A stretch of 64,000 nucleotides of DNA from Grimontia kaedaensis (GCF_023746615.1 NZ_CP082275.1:310001-374000); one strand, 5' to 3'. Counted from the stretch's first letter, positions 43,413 through 53,056 are shown. The notes: a model not told the origin generated them from the sequence alone. Translations and numbers: made by a program.

Positions 43413-44377
43413 TACATCACTCCAGCTTTCAGCAGATCGTGCATATTCAGTGCGCCAATCAGCTTGTCATTATCTGTGACCAGCAATCCGTTGATTTTCT
43501 TCTCTTCCATTAGCTTTAGGCCTTCAGCAGCCAGCATATCAGGGCCAATGAGTGTTGGCTTTTTGCCCATTACTTCGCCGATTTCGGTAGCGTGAACGTC
43601 TATACGCTGATCCAGAAGCCGACGCAGATCGCCATCGGTGAAAATACCGAGCACGGCGTCGCTGTCATCAACAACAGCCGTCATGCCAAGGCCTTTGGCA
43701 GACATTTCCAATAGCGCGTCACGAATGGTGTTGTTTGATGAGACTTTTGGCAGTTTGTCGCCAGAGTGCATAACGTCAGCAATGCGCATCAATAGCTTGC
43801 GACCCAGTGCACCTCCCGGGTGGGATAGGGCAAAATCGTCGGCTGTGAAGCCTTTTGCTTGCATGAGTGCCACCGCCAGTGCATCCCCCATGACCAGCGT
43901 CGCAGTGGTACTGGACGTCGGTGCAAGACCAATCGGACAGGCTTCTTTTGGCACTTTAATGCAAAGGTTGATTTGCGCCAGTCGCGCCATGGTCGAAGAG
44001 GGATTGCTTGTCATGGTGATAAGCGCAATACCGCGGCGTTTCACCACTGGCAGCAGTGTGATGATTTCCGAGGCTTCACCGGAGTTTGAAATCGCCAGAA
44101 CCACATCACCTTTTTCAATCATGCCTAGATCACCATGGCTGGCTTCACCAGGGTGAACAAAGAAAGAGGGAGTACCAGTACTTGCCAGTGTCGCTGCAAT
44201 CTTGTTACCAATGTGGCCGGATTTTCCCATGCCCATCACAACGACTTTGCCTTTGGCTTCAAGAATGAGCTTACAGGCATTGTTAAAGTCTTTGTTGATG
44301 TACTGCTCGAGCTGGGTGATTGCATCCAATTCAGTTTTCAGTGTTGCAATGCCTGCCTGGCGAAAATCAAAAGTCAT
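43412..44377 (-). CDS. kdsD: Arabinose-5-phosphate isomerase KdsD
   Basis: KdsD converts ribulose-5-P to arabinose-5-P, the first step of Kdo synthesis. It is about 321 residues from ATG 44377 (MTFDFRQAGI). A longer open frame to 44437 overlaps yrbG and does not match the family. It has a SIS domain (about 40-170; MGMGKSGHIGNKIAATLASTG-type, shown in part, SHGDLGMI) and two CBS domains (about 205-320). It is the upstream enzyme for KdsC in the same operon. Confidence 0.95.
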   Translation of the reverse strand: MTFDFRQAGIATLKTELDAITQLEQYINKDFNNACKLILEAKGKVVVMGMGKSGHIGNKIAATLASTGTPSFFVHPGEASHGDLGMIEKGDVVLAISNSGEASEIITLLPVVKRRGIALITMTSNPSSTMARLAQINLCIKVPKEACPIGLAPTSSTTATLVMGDALAVALMQAKGFTADDFALSHPGGALGRKLLMRIADVMHSGDKLPKVSSNNTIRDALLEMSAKGLGMTAVVDDSDAVLGIFTDGDLRRLLDQRIDVHATEIGEVMGKKPTLIGPDMLAAEGLKLMEEKKINGLLVTDNDKLIGALNMHDLLKAGVM

Positions 44378-44388
44378 AGTTAATCCGG

Positions 44389-45351
44389 TTATGCCGCGAG
44401 GTGCGAGAACAGGTAGCCTTGGTAACCCACGAAGCAAACAAGAAGTGCAATGCCTTCCCAGCGGTTAATCGTACGCGCTTTGCCGACAGCGAACAGGAAC
44501 AGCAATACTGACAGTGCCAGCATGACGTAAAAGTCACGATCCATCGCCAGTGGGTTAATGGCGGATGGTGCCAGTATACCCGGAATACCCATGACCGCGA
44601 GAATATTGAAGATGTTAGAGCCGATGATGTTACCCACCGCCAGATCGTCTTCGCCTTTCATCACACCTGCAATCGATGCTGCCAGTTCAGGAAGACTGGT
44701 GCCGACAGCAACGATTGTCAGACCAATCACCAGGTCGCTCATGCCAAAGGCTTTTGCAATGATAACGGCAGAATCAACTACCATGTCTGCGCTGAAAATG
44801 AGAAGCACCAGACCAACAACCACCCAGATACCCGCAGACACGTTACTGACGCCTTCAGGAATTTCAGATTCCTGCTCAGCGAGCATAGGATCTTCTTCTC
44901 CGCTTTCACGGCCAAACTTCATCATCAGAAGCAGGAAACCCGCAAAAAACACTGCGAGGAGAACACCTTCAAAAAAGCTCAGGTAGTTGTTCCACAAAAT
45001 AGCACCAGCAAGCAAAGTCACACCTAGCATCAGAGGCAACTCGCGGCGGAGAATGCCTGAACTGATAGCGAGAGGCTTTATCAATGCTGTCACACCAAGA
45101 ATCAGTGCGATATTTGCAATGTTTGAACCGAGAACGTTACCTACAGCTGTGTCGGTTTTCCCGCTGAGCGCGGCAGTTGCTGAAACCACCATCTCTGGCG
45201 CTGAACTTCCCATGGCCAGAATAGTCATACCGATGACAAGGGGTGAGATGCCCACATTACGGGCAATAGCGGCTGCTCCGTAGACCAGTCTGTCAGCACT
45301 CCATACCAACAAACACAAGCCCACGACGAGAATGGCGGTCGCTTCAAACAT
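44389..45351 (-). CDS. yrbG: Calcium/sodium antiporter YrbG
   Basis: The 320-residue CaCA-family exchanger has about ten membrane helices in two inverted halves. Each half carries an alpha repeat: MTILAMGSSAPEMVVSATA (about 42-60) and LTIVAVGTSLPELAASIAG (about 210-228), both with the ion-binding Glu. A charged cytoplasmic loop of about 25 residues (GRESGEEDPMLAEQES) separates the halves. It is the first gene of the yrbG-kdsD-kdsC-lptCAB run. Confidence 0.94.
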   Translation of the reverse strand: MFEATAILVVGLCLLVWSADRLVYGAAAIARNVGISPLVIGMTILAMGSSAPEMVVSATAALSGKTDTAVGNVLGSNIANIALILGVTALIKPLAISSGILRRELPLMLGVTLLAGAILWNNYLSFFEGVLLAVFFAGFLLLMMKFGRESGEEDPMLAEQESEIPEGVSNVSAGIWVVVGLVLLIFSADMVVDSAVIIAKAFGMSDLVIGLTIVAVGTSLPELAASIAGVMKGEDDLAVGNIIGSNIFNILAVMGIPGILAPSAINPLAMDRDFYVMLALSVLLFLFAVGKARTINRWEGIALLVCFVGYQGYLFSHLAA

Positions 45352-45754
45352 TTAGATACCTTCAGAATTAGCTGGGGCTAACAACAATACAAAAGGGCAA
45401 TTTTGACCGCTAATTGAGTAAATGTGAAGGAAAAGGACGGATGAGTTTTGGCAAGCTATACGGGAATTCGCCAGACAGTGAAGTATCTTCCATTGAATTA
45501 ACCTGTCTTCGATTCACCCAATAATAAAAAACATTACTCATTGAAGGTGAAAGTGGCTGACTGTTTCTAGCCTGAAAATGAGTGATCTTAATTCCAGTGT
45601 TTGCATACCGGAAAAGACAGGGTCTGTCTGAAAATTGATAGATTTTTGATGAAGATTTTGCAAATGAATGGTGTACAATTACTTGTTTTGCCTTTGTTAG
45701 CCTTCTATGATCGGGCAATTAACACTCAAGGAAACACAACATCAAAGGGCCTTG
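45352..45754. other. Divergent yrbG/mlaF intergenic region
   Basis: This approximately 400-base AT-rich region must contain promoters for the kds/lpt run to the left and the mla run to the right. A TACAAT element lies near 45674-45679, about 75 bases before mlaF, but without a good -35. A 102-codon open frame on the minus strand inside it shows no recognisable protein features and I do not count it as a gene. Confidence 0.4.
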
Positions 45755-46552
45755 ATGAGTATTACGAATTTGGTTGAAGTGAACAACCTGACTTTCTCGC
45801 GTGGCGAGAGGGTGATTTTTGAGAATGTCAGCCTCACTGTTCCTGTCGGTAAAATCACGGCAATCATGGGGCCTTCCGGTATTGGCAAGACGACTCTCCT
45901 GAGATTGATAGGCGGACAACTCCAGCCAGAACATGGCACTGTCGAATTCGCGGGTCAAAACATTCCTACACTGTCGAGAAGCAAGCTCTACGACGTGCGA
46001 AAACGTATGAGTATGCTGTTTCAGTCTGGCGCATTGTTCACGGACATGACGGTTTTCGATAACGTCGCCTTTCCCCTGCGCGAACACACCGAACTTTCTG
46101 AATCTCTGATTAAAACCATTGTGCTGCTTAAGCTTGAAGCGGTTGGCTTGCGAGGAGCATCTGATTTGATGCCAAGCAGTCTTTCCGGTGGTATGGCAAG
46201 ACGTGCAGCACTGGCCCGTGCTATTGCGCTCGATCCCGAACTGATTATGTTCGATGAACCCTTTGTGGGTCAGGACCCGATCACTATGGGTGTTTTGGTT
46301 TCCCTTATCCGCAACCTCAATCAGGCACTGGGTTTGACTTCTATTGTGGTCTCTCACGATGTCCCTGAAGTGATGAGCATTGCGGATCATGTATATCTGC
46401 TGGCCGATGGCAAGATCATCGCATCAGGCTCTCCGCAGTCTTTACGTGACAATCCTGATCCCCGGGTCAGTCAGTTTCTTCAAGGCGATGCTGACGGTCC
46501 TGTACCGTTTCGTTACCCGGCCAAAGATATCAAACAGGAGCTTTTCTCGTGA
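45755..46552 (+). CDS. mlaF: Phospholipid transport ATP-binding protein MlaF
   Basis: MlaF is the ATPase of MlaFEDB, which moves phospholipids between inner and outer membrane and preserves outer-membrane asymmetry. It is about 265 residues from ATG 45755. It has Walker A GPSGIGKT (39-46), signature SLSGGMARR, Walker B LIMFDEPFVGQD and the H-loop His in VVSHDVPE. An upstream start at 45707 is possible but would add a non-family N-terminus. It overlaps mlaE by four bases. Confidence 0.95.
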   Translation: MSITNLVEVNNLTFSRGERVIFENVSLTVPVGKITAIMGPSGIGKTTLLRLIGGQLQPEHGTVEFAGQNIPTLSRSKLYDVRKRMSMLFQSGALFTDMTVFDNVAFPLREHTELSESLIKTIVLLKLEAVGLRGASDLMPSSLSGGMARRAALARAIALDPELIMFDEPFVGQDPITMGVLVSLIRNLNQALGLTSIVVSHDVPEVMSIADHVYLLADGKIIASGSPQSLRDNPDPRVSQFLQGDADGPVPFRYPAKDIKQELFS

Positions 46553-47331
46553 TTGTAAGCATGGTGCAGGCAATCGGCGCCCGCGCGATGTCGGTGTCCC
46601 AGACCATGGGGCGGGCGACCTTTGTGCTGCTGGGCGCGCTGATCGGCAAACCTCAACCAAGAAAAATGTTCCCGTTGTTGCTGACCCAGATTTATTCCGT
46701 GGGTGTGCGCTCACTGGCGATCATCATGGTGTCAGGCCTTTTTATCGGCATGGTATTGAGCCTTCAGGGCTATCTGGTACTTGCCGACTTTGGCGCGGAA
46801 AGTTCTCTCGGGCAAATGGTGGCGCTTTCGCTACTACGGGAGCTTGGCCCGGTAGTGACGGCACTCTTATTCGCGGGCCGTGCAGGCTCAGCGCTGACGG
46901 CAGAAATCGGTTTGATGAAAGCAACAGAACAGCTTTCAAGTCTTGAGATGATGGCGGTTGATCCGCTCCGCCGTGTGGTTGCACCACGCTTTTGGGCGGG
47001 TGTTATCTCCATGCCACTTCTGGCGATGATTTTTATGATGGTGGGCATCTGGGGCGGGCAGCTCGTGGGTGTCGACTGGAAAGGTATTGATTACGGTAGT
47101 TATTGGGCGGTGATGCAGTCGTCCGTTGAACTGGGTTATGACATTGGACAGTCATTTATCAAGAGTCTGGTGTTTGCCATCACCGTGACCTGGATAGCTT
47201 TGTTTAACGGCTATGATGCGATTCCAACGTCAGAAGGGATCAGCCGAGCCACTACACGTACCGTTGTGCATTCATCTTTAGCAGTGTTGGGGTTGGACTT
47301 TGTCCTCACGGCACTGATGTTTGGGAGCTAA
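46549..47331 (+). CDS. mlaE: Phospholipid transport permease MlaE
   Basis: The 260-residue permease has about five membrane segments, with MlaE blocks GKPQPRKMFPLL, GLFIGMVLSLQGYLVL, ALLFAGRAGSALTAEIGLM and ALFNGYDAIPTSEGISRATT (in part). The start is GTG 46549 in the GTGA overlap with mlaF, giving the exact E. coli length; ATG 46561 is an alternative. It forms the membrane core of the MlaFEDB complex. Confidence 0.96.
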   Translation: MIVSMVQAIGARAMSVSQTMGRATFVLLGALIGKPQPRKMFPLLLTQIYSVGVRSLAIIMVSGLFIGMVLSLQGYLVLADFGAESSLGQMVALSLLRELGPVVTALLFAGRAGSALTAEIGLMKATEQLSSLEMMAVDPLRRVVAPRFWAGVISMPLLAMIFMMVGIWGGQLVGVDWKGIDYGSYWAVMQSSVELGYDIGQSFIKSLVFAITVTWIALFNGYDAIPTSEGISRATTRTVVHSSLAVLGLDFVLTALMFGS

Positions 47332-47335
47332 TTAA

Positions 47336-47812
47336 ATGCAACAAAACCGAAAAACAGAATTTTGGGTAGGCACCTTTGTCATTGCAGGTATTGCTGCAGT
47401 GCTACTGCTCATTTTTCAGGTCGCTGATGTGAAGAGCTTTTCGCGCTCCGAGCATTACTCGCTTGAAGCGCATTTCGATAACATTGGTGGTTTGAAAGTT
47501 CGATCTCCGGTGAAAGTAGGCGGCGTTGTTGTGGGTCGTGTTAGTAACATCGCTTTGACGGCACCGGACTATGTCCCAACCGTGACGATGGAAATCGAGC
47601 GTAAATACGGCTATTTCCCGGAAACCAGTTCGGCGGCGATTTTAACGTCAGGACTTCTGGGTGAACAATATATTGGCATTCGCCCAGGGTTTCTGGATGA
47701 AGACATAGATGTCCTACAGGATGGCGATTTGCTGGAAGATACACGCTCAGCGATGGTGTTAGAGGACCTGATTGGTCAGTTCCTTTACAGCGTCGGTGGG
47801 TCTGAGGAGTAA
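47336..47812 (+). CDS. mlaD: Phospholipid-binding MCE protein MlaD
   Basis: The 158-residue protein has one N-terminal membrane helix (about 8-27) and one MCE domain (about 37-115: LEAHFDNIGGLKVRSPVKVGGVVVG-type, shown in part). It forms a hexameric hydrophobic channel on MlaE. The family sequence LTSGLLGEQYIGIRPG is present. It is shorter than E. coli MlaD (183) at the C-terminus, within vibrio range. Confidence 0.95.
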   Translation: MQQNRKTEFWVGTFVIAGIAAVLLLIFQVADVKSFSRSEHYSLEAHFDNIGGLKVRSPVKVGGVVVGRVSNIALTAPDYVPTVTMEIERKYGYFPETSSAAILTSGLLGEQYIGIRPGFLDEDIDVLQDGDLLEDTRSAMVLEDLIGQFLYSVGGSEE

Positions 47813-47816
47813 AGTA

Positions 47817-48464
47817 ATGAAAAAGTGGCTTTTTACTCTATTTGCTGCGCTGACAGTGGCATTCTCACCAATTTCTTTTGCGGCAGAGATTGACGCGAAA
47901 GACCCATACTTTTTGATTAATGGCGTAGCTGAAAATGCATTCAGCCGCTTGAAGGCTGACAAAGATCAGTACATTCAAAACCCAGAGCTTTTGCGCGTTG
48001 TCGTTAAAGAAGAATTGATGCCCTACATTAATGTCCGCTACGCGGCGATGAAAGTCCTCGGTCCTCAGGCACGCAAAGCCAGCAAAGAAGAGCGTGACTT
48101 GTTCACCGAAGCGTTTTACGACTACCTGGTGGCCTCCTACGCCCAAATCCTGACCCAATATACGGATCAGGAAATCAACGTGGAACCGGCAAAGAAAATT
48201 GATGCCAAACGTAAAGTGGTTTCTGTTCGCGTTGATATTTTGGATAGAGCGCGACCGCCAATTCGTTTGGATTTCGCTTTGCGTAAGAACCGCAAAACGG
48301 AAGAATGGCAAGGCTTCGATGTACAGGTTGAAGGTGTAAGCATGCTGGACACCAAAACCAGTGAATGGAGTGTAGAACTTCGTCGTAATGGTATCGAAGA
48401 CGTTGCCAAGCAGTTGATTGAACGCTCGAAAGCGCCAATCACCCGTGACGAGGCGGCGTCGTGA
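47817..48464 (+). CDS. mlaC: Periplasmic phospholipid shuttle MlaC
   Basis: MlaC ferries phospholipid between the outer-membrane MlaA-OmpC complex and MlaFEDB. It is 215 residues from ATG 47817. A signal peptide (MKKWLFTLFAALTVAFSPIS, cleaved after FAA) is followed by the MlaC/Ttg2D domain. GAGGAG about 8 bases upstream fixes the start; an upstream in-frame extension to 47772 lies inside mlaD. Confidence 0.96.
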   Translation: MKKWLFTLFAALTVAFSPISFAAEIDAKDPYFLINGVAENAFSRLKADKDQYIQNPELLRVVVKEELMPYINVRYAAMKVLGPQARKASKEERDLFTEAFYDYLVASYAQILTQYTDQEINVEPAKKIDAKRKVVSVRVDILDRARPPIRLDFALRKNRKTEEWQGFDVQVEGVSMLDTKTSEWSVELRRNGIEDVAKQLIERSKAPITRDEAAS

Positions 48465-48784
48465 GTGAAGCATTATCACTTCAGCGACTCACAAATGGTC
48501 ATTACTGCTTGTCAGGAGAGCTTGATCGTGACACAGTTCCAGCATTTTGGAGCCGTCGTGCCAATTGGCTACCGTCAGACAAGCAGGTTGTAGTTGACCT
48601 GTCTTCGTTAAAACGTGTCGATTCGGCGGGTATGGCAATGTTGCTCCACTTGCAGCAAGAGCTCAATGACAGACAACAAACTCTGATGTTGAGCAACACT
48701 CCTTCGCAGCTTAGCGTCTTGCTGCAGCTGAGTAACGTGGAAAGTCTTTTTACTGATGAAAGTGCATCGGTTGACGGGGAATAG
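48461..48784 (+). CDS. mlaB: STAS-domain protein MlaB
   Basis: The 107-residue STAS protein binds MlaF and is needed for assembly and activity of the transporter. The start is GTG in the GTGA overlap with mlaC. Conserved VDLSSLKRVDSAGMAMLLHL with the Ser-Ala-Gly loop near residue 50-54. Confidence 0.92.
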   Translation: MSEALSLQRLTNGHYCLSGELDRDTVPAFWSRRANWLPSDKQVVVDLSSLKRVDSAGMAMLLHLQQELNDRQQTLMLSNTPSQLSVLLQLSNVESLFTDESASVDGE

Positions 48785-48786
48785 TT

Positions 48787-49044
48787 GTGGAACCTACTGA
48801 AATCAAAGCCATTCTAGAGCAAGCTCTGACGCTGGAAGAAATTCATGTTAAAGGTGACGGAAGTCACTTCGAAGTGATAGCAGTTGGCGACATGTTCGAT
48901 GGCATGTCACGTGTGAAGAAACAGCAGACTATCTATGGCCCACTGATGGAACACATCAGAACCAATGCAATCCATGCTCTTAGCATCAAAGCGTTGACCC
49001 CCACTGAGTGGGCACGCGATAAAAAACTGATGCAACCGCTATAA
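48787..49044 (+). CDS. ibaG: BolA-family protein IbaG
   Basis: This 85-residue BolA-like protein partners with monothiol glutaredoxin (Grx4) and is acid-stress linked in E. coli. The start is GTG 48787, two bases after the mlaB stop. Motifs: HVKGDGSHFEVIAVGDMFDG (partial) with the conserved His, and LMEHIRTNAIHALSIKALTPTEW. Situated between mlaB and murA as in E. coli. Confidence 0.94.
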   Translation: MEPTEIKAILEQALTLEEIHVKGDGSHFEVIAVGDMFDGMSRVKKQQTIYGPLMEHIRTNAIHALSIKALTPTEWARDKKLMQPL

Positions 49045-49060
49045 GTTCACGAGGAACAGC

Positions 49061-50317
49061 ATGCAAAAATTCCGTGTCCACGGTGGTGGCCCACTGCGTG
49101 GTGAAGTCACAATTTCTGGTGCCAAGAATGCGGCACTGCCTATTTTGTTTGCCGCGCTGCTGGCTGAAGAGCCTGTAGAAGTCGCGAACGTTCCTAAACT
49201 GCGTGATATTGACACCACCATGGAGTTGTTATCGCGTCTGGGTGCCAAAGTATCCCGCAATGGTTCTGTCCATGTTGATGCCAGTGAGATCAACGAATTC
49301 TGCGCGCCTTACGATTTAGTCAAAACCATGCGGGCGTCAATTTGGGCGCTTGGCCCACTAGTGGCCCGTTTTGGTAAAGGCGAGGTATCACTGCCTGGTG
49401 GGTGTGCTATCGGTGCACGTCCAGTTGACCTCCACATTCATGGTCTGGAGCAACTTGGTGCCACTATCACTTTAGACGAAGGCTATGTTAAAGCCCATGT
49501 TGATGGCCGCCTTAAAGGCGCACATATCGTCATGGACAAAGTGAGTGTGGGCGCAACGGTGACCATTATGTCTGCGGCGACGCTGGCAGAAGGCACCACA
49601 GTGATTGAAAATGCTGCGCGTGAGCCTGAGATTGTGGACTGCGCGAAATTCCTGAACATGTTGGGTGCGAAAATCACTGGCGCGGGTACTGATGCCATCA
49701 CGATTGAGGGTGTTGAGCGTTTGGGCGGTGGATATCACGAAGTGGTGGCGGACCGTATTGAAACTGGCACGTTCTTGGTCGGTGCGGCGGTATCTGGCGG
49801 CAAAGTGATGTGCTACAACACTTCGCCAAAACTGATGGAAGCGGTACTGGCTAAACTGGAAGAAGCGGGCGCGCTGGTGGAAAGTGGTGAAGACTGGATT
49901 TCGCTGGACATGACGGATCGCGAGCTCAAGGCTGTGAACATTCGTACGGCTCCACACCCAGGTTTTCCAACTGACATGCAAGCCCAATTCACGCTACTTA
50001 ACCTAATGGCGAAAGGCACAGGTATCATCACAGAAACGATTTTTGAAAATCGTTTCATGCATGTGCCTGAACTTCAACGCATGGGTGCTCATGCCGAAAT
50101 CGAAGGTAACACAGTTGTCTGTGGTGATTGTGATGGCCTGAGTGGTGCGCAGGTGATGGCGACTGACCTTCGTGCATCAGCCAGCCTTGTCATAGCTGGT
50201 GCTATTGCGAAAGGCGAAACCATCGTTGACCGCATTTATCATATTGATCGCGGTTACGAGCATATCGAAGATAAACTTAAAAAGCTTGGTGTTAGCATTG
50301 AGCGTTTCAGTGACTAA
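49061..50317 (+). CDS. murA: UDP-N-acetylglucosamine 1-carboxyvinyltransferase MurA
   Basis: MurA catalyses the first committed step of peptidoglycan precursor synthesis (enolpyruvyl transfer from PEP). The 418-residue protein has the catalytic, fosfomycin-target Cys115 in SLPGGCAIGARP, Lys22 in ISGAKNAALPI and a C-terminal RGYEHIEDKL. Length is standard. GAGGAA ribosome site precedes ATG. Confidence 0.98.
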   Translation: MQKFRVHGGGPLRGEVTISGAKNAALPILFAALLAEEPVEVANVPKLRDIDTTMELLSRLGAKVSRNGSVHVDASEINEFCAPYDLVKTMRASIWALGPLVARFGKGEVSLPGGCAIGARPVDLHIHGLEQLGATITLDEGYVKAHVDGRLKGAHIVMDKVSVGATVTIMSAATLAEGTTVIENAAREPEIVDCAKFLNMLGAKITGAGTDAITIEGVERLGGGYHEVVADRIETGTFLVGAAVSGGKVMCYNTSPKLMEAVLAKLEEAGALVESGEDWISLDMTDRELKAVNIRTAPHPGFPTDMQAQFTLLNLMAKGTGIITETIFENRFMHVPELQRMGAHAEIEGNTVVCGDCDGLSGAQVMATDLRASASLVIAGAIAKGETIVDRIYHIDRGYEHIEDKLKKLGVSIERFSD

Positions 50318-50335
50318 TCGCTGATCTTACAGAAT

Positions 50336-50367
50336 AAAAAAGGCCGCTTTTTGAAGTGGCCTTTTTT
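50336..50367. terminator. Bidirectional terminator between murA and degS
   Basis: AAAAAAGGCC at one end and GGCCTTTTTT at the other enclose an extended stem GGCCGCTT/AAGTGGCC with one G-U pair. It serves both convergent genes. Confidence 0.9.
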
Positions 50368-50396
50368 GTGTCTGTAGAGCTGTTAAGGAACAACGC

Positions 50397-51461
50397 CTAC
50401 TGAATTTTCTCTTCGCCGATCGTGACGATGACATCAACAGGTTGACCGTTTCGTATCAACTTGAAAGGCACTTTTGTGCCAGGGCGAATATCAACCACGA
50501 TATCTAATGCATTGCGGACACTGCTAACAGGCTTTTCGTCTATTGCGATTATCAAGTCATTGACCTTAAGCCCAGATTTTTCCGCAGGACCATTCGGGTC
50601 CATACTTCCAACCATCACGCCGCTTAATTGTTCTGCATCAAGAAGCCTCGCCATCACAGGATTCACTTCTCGTCCTTCGACGCCAATATAACCACGGATA
50701 ACCCGACCATCAGCGATGAGCTTCTGCATGATCTTTAATGTGAGTGAGTAAGGAATGGCAAAAGAGATGCCATAAGTATCTACATCGGTGGCTTGCTGGA
50801 ATGATGCGGTATTGATACCGACTAACTCACCGCGACTATTGACCAACGCACCGCCAGAGTTGCCTTTATTGATCGCTGCATCGGTTTGCAAGAAGTCCTG
50901 TTGGCGGTTAAAACTCATCCCAGCACGTCCTGTTGCGGAAATAATACCGAAGGTCGTGGTTTGCCCAAGGTTATAGGGGTTACCAATGGCAAGAACCACA
51001 TCACCGACATTGGGTTCATAGCTCTCGTTGAAAGGAATGACTGGTAGGTTTTCCAGCTCAATTTTCAGCACGGCTAGATCAGTACGCTGGTCTTTACCTA
51101 CCAGTTGTGCAGTACTGATACGTCCATCTTGCAATGCGACAATGATTTGGTCTGCGCGTGCGACGACATGGTAGTTGGTGACGATGTAGCCTCTGTCGCT
51201 CATGATCACGCCAGAGCCAAGCCCTTCAGCATTGAGCTGTAAGCGGTTCTCTGCGCTGTACCGGCGGGTGTAGATATTGACAACGGCAGGTGAAGCACGT
51301 CGTACAGCGTAATTATATGAAATGAGGCTGTTGTTGGTTTCAAAGGTGGCGAGGGTAGCTTCCGGAAAAAACTGGGCATTTCGCAGTGAAGGAATAGCAA
51401 TGAGCAGCACAGCAGCGACAAAGACGCCGTACACCACAGAACGCGCTAAAAAAGCCAGCAT
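50397..51461 (-). CDS. degS: Site-1 protease DegS
   Basis: DegS is an inner-membrane-anchored trimeric serine protease that senses unassembled porins and cleaves RseA to release sigma-E. It is about 354 residues from ATG 51461, with GGGGA six bases upstream. It has an N-terminal helix (about 5-23), a trypsin-like domain with His (ITNYHVVARAD has VTNYHVV), Asp (TDLAVLK) and Ser (GNSGGALVN), and a single PDZ domain (about 255-345). Single PDZ plus uncleaved anchor separates it from DegQ upstream. Confidence 0.95.
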   Translation of the reverse strand: MLAFLARSVVYGVFVAAVLLIAIPSLRNAQFFPEATLATFETNNSLISYNYAVRRASPAVVNIYTRRYSAENRLQLNAEGLGSGVIMSDRGYIVTNYHVVARADQIIVALQDGRISTAQLVGKDQRTDLAVLKIELENLPVIPFNESYEPNVGDVVLAIGNPYNLGQTTTFGIISATGRAGMSFNRQQDFLQTDAAINKGNSGGALVNSRGELVGINTASFQQATDVDTYGISFAIPYSLTLKIMQKLIADGRVIRGYIGVEGREVNPVMARLLDAEQLSGVMVGSMDPNGPAEKSGLKVNDLIIAIDEKPVSSVRNALDIVVDIRPGTKVPFKLIRNGQPVDVIVTIGEEKIQ

Positions 51462-51542
51462 GCAATTCCCCATAAAACCGCGAAATACCAAGCCCTGAGA
51501 ATACCACTGAATGGTTAATATGAGTAGCTGACAAGGCCTAAT

Positions 51543-51569
51543 AAAAAAGAGCCTGACACTGTCAGGCTC
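51543..51569 (-). terminator. Terminator of degQ
   Basis: On the minus strand GAGCCTGA-CAGTG-TCAGGCTC is followed by TTTTTTAT. It lies between degQ and degS, so degS needs its own promoter or readthrough. Confidence 0.88.
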
Positions 51570-51601
51570 CTGATTTGAAACACTTTGCGTAAAGCGTTTG
51601 C

Positions 51602-52969
51602 TTAGCGGATCACCAGATACATGGTAGACTCTCCGCGTTGGATGTTAAGTGCCAACACGGACGGTTTGCTCTCAAGTTGCTTGCGCAGGTCGCCGAGGTT
51701 TTTCACCTTGTTTCGGTTCAGCCCAACGATCACATCATCCTGCTTTAAGCCGTAGCGGGCGGCGACAGAGTCTTTTTCGACACTCGAAACGCGCACTCCG
51801 GACACTTTGCCTTCTTTATAGTTTTCCAGTTCTGCGCCTTTTAGTGCTTCATGTAAGGTTTCAGCATTAGCTTTGGCTAGACTCGCTTCTTTCAGCTTGG
51901 CGGTGACTGTCTTTTCTTTGCCGTCACGAATAATGCCAAGCTTCACGTCTTTACCAGCGCCCAGGGTGGCAATTTTTGCACGAAGTTCGCCAAAGCTTCG
52001 GATCTCTTTGCCATTCACCGAAACAATAATGTCACCAGCTTCAATACCCGCGTTTTCAGCTGCCGAGTCAGGTACGATCTGACTGACAAAGGCGCCATGG
52101 TTGGTTTCATAGCCAAACGCTTCCGCAAGTTCTGATGTTAGTTCTCCACCTTGAACTCCTAACACCCCTCGCTTCACTTCACCAAACTCCAGGATTTGGT
52201 CAACAAGGTTTTTCGCCATGTTCACGGGAATCGCAAAGCCAATGCCAACATTACCGCCGTTTGGCCCCAAGATAGCGGTGTTGATACCAACCAACTCACC
52301 ATTTAAGTTCACCAGCGCACCGCCAGAGTTACCGCTGTTAATTGCCGCATCGGTTTGAATGAAGTTTTCAAAATTCTCAACATTCAGACCGCTTCGACCC
52401 AGCGCTGATATGATCCCTGAAGTAACGGTTTGTCCAAGGCCAAATGGGTTACCAATCGCAATGGCAAAGTCACCAACGCGCAGAGCATCGGAATCAGCCA
52501 GTTTGATTTCGGTTAGGTCTTCCGACTCCTCCAGTTTCAGCAGGGCAACATCTGACATACCATCGCTACCAATAAGCTCAGCGTCGTATTCACGGCCATC
52601 GTGTAACTGCACGCGGATTTTGTCTGCACCGTCAATCACGTGATGGTTAGTGATCACATACCCTTTGCCTGCGTCAATAATGACGCCTGACCCTAGGCCT
52701 CTAAATGGACGTTCTCTAACTTGTTCAGATGGAAAGTCCGGGCCGAAGAAGAAACGGAAAGACTCAGGAATGCGTTGTTTTGATGTGTGGCTGCCTTCTA
52801 CCGCAATGCTGACGACTGCCGGACTGACGGCTTCCAGCATGGGCGCAAGGCTTGGCAGACTCTCACCAGCAACGGCAGCAGGTAGTGCTGCCGTTGTCGG
52901 CATGGCTGTCATGGTTGTACTAACGGCGAGTGCAATCGCACTCAAAGTAAGCAAAGACTTCTTTTTCAT
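51602..52969 (-). CDS. degQ: Periplasmic serine protease DegQ
   Basis: DegQ is an HtrA-family protease/chaperone of the periplasm. It is 455 residues from ATG 52969 (GGGGAG nine bases upstream), exactly E. coli DegQ length. It has a signal peptide (cleavage near ATTAALPAA), a trypsin-like domain with ITNHHVIDGAD, SDVALLK and GNSGGALVN (His-Asp-Ser), and two PDZ domains (about 265-355 and 375-450). In Vibrio this gene is often the only degP/degQ-type protease. Confidence 0.96.
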   Translation of the reverse strand: MKKKSLLTLSAIALAVSTTMTAMPTTAALPAAVAGESLPSLAPMLEAVSPAVVSIAVEGSHTSKQRIPESFRFFFGPDFPSEQVRERPFRGLGSGVIIDAGKGYVITNHHVIDGADKIRVQLHDGREYDAELIGSDGMSDVALLKLEESEDLTEIKLADSDALRVGDFAIAIGNPFGLGQTVTSGIISALGRSGLNVENFENFIQTDAAINSGNSGGALVNLNGELVGINTAILGPNGGNVGIGFAIPVNMAKNLVDQILEFGEVKRGVLGVQGGELTSELAEAFGYETNHGAFVSQIVPDSAAENAGIEAGDIIVSVNGKEIRSFGELRAKIATLGAGKDVKLGIIRDGKEKTVTAKLKEASLAKANAETLHEALKGAELENYKEGKVSGVRVSSVEKDSVAARYGLKQDDVIVGLNRNKVKNLGDLRKQLESKPSVLALNIQRGESTMYLVIR

Positions 52970-53056
52970 AAACACACTCCCCTCTATAGGTACGTTTTAA
53001 GAGTGGGGGTGGGTCAAAAAAGTTCAATGCCCTATAACGTGAAATTTGTGATCAAG

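Noticed and set aside
45410..45718. 102-codon minus-strand frame between yrbG and mlaF
   Set aside because: No ribosome site, no recognisable domain, and it extends over the mlaF start region. Judged a chance open frame in a promoter region.
45719..46390. 223-codon minus-strand frame opposite mlaF
   Set aside because: Antisense to an unmistakable ABC ATPase with intact motifs; His/Gln/Arg-rich translation typical of shadow frames.
49472..49987. 171-codon antisense frame in murA
   Set aside because: Shadow of a highly conserved essential gene; no independent support.
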